Of a stretch of 64,000 nt of DNA, positions 60,848-64,000 are shown piece by piece. Source of the DNA: Symsagittifera roscoffensis (taxonomy: Eukaryota > Xenacoelomorpha > Acoela > Convolutidae); contig NC_087071.1 in the NCBI RefSeq assembly GCF_963678635.1, forward strand, positions 21,667,194 to 21,731,193, in the 5' to 3' direction. The position numbers and the translations under genes are program-made. Numbering within the stretch: position 1 is the first letter of the stretch; every line of letters starts with the position of its first letter. The notes under the pieces were generated by a model. It was not told where the DNA came from. It made no database searches and saw only the letters and a program-made list of their open reading frames with translations.

Positions 60848-61373
60848 ACAAGACTGCTCGTATCAGGGCGAAGCCCTGAATGTTCCGACTGCTTTTTAAA
60901 ATTTTATGGAGAAACAACAACATTAAAAAATTAAATGTAATAAAATAAAATGAAAAAAAATTCTAAAATTTGGAATTTTTTTATGAAAATCATCCCCCCA
61001 CACGCCATATAAAGTACAAAAGGATATATTTCGCTCCTTGTAGCAAAAAAAATTGTTGCATTTAAGCTTTTTTCAACCAATTTGGAACGATTTTAAGACG
61101 GATTAACTCTCCGCTTACGCGTTAATAGTGCGAAATATATCGCGCGTTAATTGTCCCAAATTGGCCAAAATGGCAACCTTTAAACCCTCATAACTTTACG
61201 AAAACTGATCACAGGTGAAATATCTTTTCAAATTTGAGCTCAGGGCAACAATACTTTTTGAATGATAAAAAAATTCCGTCTAAAATGGCTAGTTACAAAG
61301 TCGAAGTTTGTCTGAAGAGAAAAACCCACCCCGAGCACAAACATTCCGTTACTTTCGTATCGAAAGTCGGAAC
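60848..61373 (-). mobile_element. Helitron2-like short element, copy D
   Basis: Full length and the closest to a family consensus. On minus: GTTCCGACTTTCGATACG start, then AGTCGGAAC, the hairpin cagggcttcgccctg, and gagcagtcttgt at the end. Flanking bases are T on both sides in its own orientation (plus: gaaa|acaag and ggaac|aataat). The interior has a second small palindrome (gcgcg aaatatat cgcgc). It lies in the receptor intron, antisense to the gene. Confidence 0.9.
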
Positions 61374-61497
61374 AATAATATATTCTGAATAGTTTTCAAG
61401 GATTTGCACGTATAAAAAGCTTTTTCCACTATTTATGTATTTTTAAAAAGCATGCAACTTTTGTGAGGAACATGAACGACATAAAAAAAGGAAATTT

Positions 61498-62434
61498 CAG
61501 AGACGGATCTAGGATGTTGTTGAAGAAGGCGATTTTCAAAAAATTTCAAAAAAAATTTTCCTCTCTTTTAAATTAGTTTTGTGAGCTCTCATATCACTAT
61601 AAACAACCTATTTTGACCAAATTTTCTGAGCTGCAGACTACACATTGACCGGCTCCCTTAAACTATTCTTTTATCTTTGTTTTAAAAATAAATTATGGAG
61701 TAGCTGAATGCAGTGATGAACAATGGAAGAACAGAGAAACATAAGAATTAACAATTATGCTTGTAGCACGACAAAAGCGAAAGTACTTGAGCAGTACTAA
61801 GAAAAAATAGACGGCAGTTGTGTTCATTGAGGGAATACATGAACTATAAAAATGGATCATAACATTGCTTCAAATAGTCTAAAAACAACTGAGATCCTTA
61901 AGAATCAACATAGGAATTAAAGCAAACTCGTAGATCTGAATGTATCAAATCTTTTTTAAAATGGGTGTTTTTTGTAGTTACAAAAAATGACTGTGAAGCC
62001 TTTCAAAAAAACTTTTGTATCTCAATTCCTTTATTACTCAAATCCTTGCATTTTTTACTGAAGGTCAAAATCAGCGTTGAATTTGTGTGGGTCGTATGGG
62101 TGCGGTTCAACCTTATCAACATCCAAAAAGTCGCCATTTGGTACAGTTTTATCAATCAAAATTTTGTCTGACTCACTCTAAAGTTGCTCTAAAGGCACCT
62201 CCAACGCCAATTTGATTAAACTTGAGAGAAAAATTTAAAAAAGAAATCTAGTCTGAAAAACGCTTTTATAATTAAAAATAACGTTTTTTTTTAAATCAAA
62301 AGTTGCCTGGGGTCTAGACATTCTTAGTAAAATAGGGTCTTTTTGTATTTTTGAAGAGCTCAGAGAATCATTTTGGTCAACTTGACCGAACTGAAAAAGT
62401 CCGTCCTCTCAAAACAAATCCGAGATCCGGGCCC
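61498..62434. mobile_element. Non-autonomous element with long terminal inverted repeats
   Basis: Starts cagagacggatctagg and ends ccgagatccgggccc. The outer ~140 bp on each side are diverged inverted copies: left gtgagctctcatatcactat and cctattttgaccaaattttc against right, in reverse complement, ctgagctcttcaaaaatac and ccctattttac. The interior (~650 bp) has no convincing gene. The termini resemble those of hAT-type DNA transposons, but no clear 8-bp target duplication was identified. This is the only copy in the window with both ends. Confidence 0.65.
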
Positions 62435-63028
62435 AAAATAATTTTGTTCCCAACAATTTTAGTACTAACTGGAAAAACTGTCCTATCAAATTAACAACTG
62501 TTCCAGTTTGGAAACTTTCGGCCTATCCAAAAAAAGGTCAAAACTGTTTGTTAATTTTCTTAAACTGAATCTCACACTTTTTTAACTTTAATGGCATTTT
62601 TGTGACGTTTTGAAACGCTGGCTGTAAATAATGACTTACTTTTTTCTTTTAATTTGCAGATTTTCGTTTTCTTTTTTTTTGAATTTTAGTTTGAAAGAAA
62701 CGCTTTCAGTTTCTGTCTATAAGTTTTTTGGTTCGAGCAAAATGCAATACTTGCTCTCTACAATATTTTTTCATATTCTTAGTTGAGAAATAAAACATTT
62801 GCATTTAATTCAAACATTTTCTAAAAATATAAAATGTTCGTTCCGACTATTGAAAAAAAAACAATCATTGAAATATTAAAATAGCAATTTTAGACAGTAG
62901 TTTTTAGTTATCATTTTGAAAACTTTAGTGTCACGACTTCAAAAAAAAACGATATTTTGTGGCAACCAAAATATAGAATATTATTATTTTTTTTGGTTTA
63001 CAACGAACGATGCGAGCAGAGAGTCAAT

Positions 63029-63391
63029 GCAACTCAGGACAACAATACCTTTTGATTGATATAAAAACAATTTTGTCAAAAATGGCTAGTTAAAAATTCG
63101 AAATTTGTCAGGAGAACAATATCTTTTGATGATATAAAAAATTTTGTCAAAAATGGCCAGTTAAAAAGTCGAAATTTGTCAGGGCAACAATACCTTTTGA
63201 ATGATAAAAAAAATTTTGTAAAAATTGGCTAGTTAAAAAGTCGAAATTTGTCAGGACAACAATACTTTTTGAATGATATAAAAAATTTTTTGTCAAAAAT
63301 GACTAGTTAAAAAGTCGAAATTTGTCTGAAGAAAAAAACCCAATTCCGAGCACAAATGTTCCGTTACTTTTGTTTCGATAGATGGAGCAAC
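63029..63391 (-). mobile_element. Helitron2-like short element, left-end fragment with internal repeat
   Basis: Only the element's left part survives (on plus it ends gttccgttacttttgtttcg, then gatggagcaac). Inside, a ~72-bp segment starting caggacaacaatacctttt is repeated four times, at 63035, 63109, 63180 and 63252. Other copies have it once. Confidence 0.8.
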
Positions 63392-63493
63392 AAATCTCAA
63401 AATGTCCATTAAGAACCTAAATGTTTTTTTTTCTCCAATTTTAAGCGCTGCGTGAAAAATGCTCTATTCTGATTGGCTGAAAAATCGAACTCA

Positions 63494-63551
63494 GAACCAA
63501 GTTAACATCCACCCCCTAAAAGTATTTTGGGGGAGGATGTTAACTTGGTCC
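63494..63551. repeat. Long near-perfect hairpin
   Basis: The left arm (gaaccaagttaacatccacc) pairs with the right arm (ggaggatgttaacttggtcc) over about 26 bp with few mismatches and a loop of several bases. It could be the tip of a foldback element or a very short MITE. It lies 350 bp upstream of receptor exon 2. Confidence 0.85.
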
Positions 63552-63901
63552 AGCTAGTCATATCATTTTCAAAAGATAGAGTTATAGGACTAACTTTTTA
63601 ACTTAAAATTTTTTTTCTGTTGTTAAAATAATGTTTTCATACCATTATATGTTGTAATTTAACTGTGAGCAACCTTATCTAAATTAAAAACTTTTTGCTG
63701 CTGTGGAAAAAATGATTTTCTGAAAATTAGATTTTCTAGTCATGCACTTTTCATAGTATGAAGATGCATAACTAGCATTTTTTTCATAGATTTCATGTAT
63801 GAAATTGTGCGACTGGTTTTTCTTACGTGGAGGTCAACACGGGAATTTAATTTGAGTAGTAACTACTGTGCTTTTTTATCGTGTTATTTGTTACTTTCCA
63901 G

Positions 63902-64000
63902 GTACGACAAGACCCTGCGTCCCTTGTTCGGTGGGGAGGGGGTGCAAGTGGGCATCACCATGAATCTGGACAGTCTGGGACCCATTGATGAAGTGAACAT
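63902..64000 (+). CDS. Cys-loop ligand-gated channel subunit, exon 2 (partial)
   Basis: Opens after actttccag in phase 2, completing Arg and giving YDKTLRPLFGGEGVQVGI, then TMNLDSLGPIDEVN to the window edge. YDxxxRPxFGG followed by VxVGITM and SxxxIDEVN is the start of the extracellular ligand-binding domain in anionic Cys-loop receptors (GABA-A, glycine, glutamate-gated chloride families). The VGITM...EVN wording is nearest to GABA-type subunits, but the agonist and ion cannot be assigned without the loops and the M2 segment. GC content is much higher than in the intron. The gene continues beyond the window. Confidence 0.9.

Larger units (their letters stand above)
60331..63901. other. Intron 1 of the Cys-loop receptor gene
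   Basis: A 3571-bp GT-AG intron (gtaagc ... actttccag). It is largely occupied by repeats: a Helitron2-like element (60848-61373), an inverted-repeat element (61498-62434), a second Helitron-like fragment with a fourfold internal repeat (63029-63391) and a long hairpin (63494-63551). Confidence 0.85.

Noticed and set aside
1-64000. CRISPR-like array or prokaryotic system among the short tandem repeats
   Set aside because: The repeats are contiguous minisatellites without unique spacers, and the genes are spliced animal genes.

Overview
The window is AT-rich metazoan genomic DNA. It carries two spliced animal genes with GT-AG introns: a TRIM-like RING/B-box protein at 16.6-25.7 kb, and the first two exons of a Cys-loop ligand-gated ion channel subunit at 60.1-64.0 kb. 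A decayed Ty3/gypsy retroelement lies on the minus strand at about 35-45 kb. No prokaryotic features are present. The species cannot be fixed from the sequence. The Ty3/gypsy pol recalls Tor-type elements described from larvacean tunicates, but that is a weak, from-memory lead.

Layout. 1-14.6 kb: two nearly identical tandem units of a 4.9-kb repeat, the start of a third, an older relative with a 0.9-kb tandem duplication, and a GC-richer minisatellite. 14.6-16.6 kb: nearly featureless, with one weak candidate exon. 16.6-25.7 kb: the TRIM-like gene, whose second intron is about 7 kb. 25.7-35.0 kb: an old, diverged paralogue of the 4.9-kb family, broken by small transposons. 35.0-45.1 kb: the degenerate Ty3/gypsy element with one LTR-like end. 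45.1-48.4 kb: no gene, one 20-bp minisatellite. 48.4-51.3 kb: a third diverged copy of the 4.9-kb family. 51.3-58.5 kb: seven head-to-tail copies of a 1.03-kb satellite derived from the interior of that family. 58.5-60.1 kb: no gene seen. 60.1-64.0 kb: 5' end of the receptor gene, with an intron full of small elements.

The most informative non-genic feature is a family of about 530-bp non-autonomous elements, with at least eleven copies or fragments. Each intact copy starts with GTTCCGACT. The inverse, AGTCGGAAC, lies about 30 bp inside the other end and is followed by a GC-rich hairpin. Insertions fall between two Ts with no target duplication. That asymmetric layout is the one described for Helitron2/Helentron-type elements, and two paralogous empty sites in this same window support the boundaries. 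A second family has long, diverged terminal inverted repeats beginning near CAGGGGCGGATCTAGG. Half of one such element is fused into the 1.03-kb satellite. The two host genes show no visible functional link.
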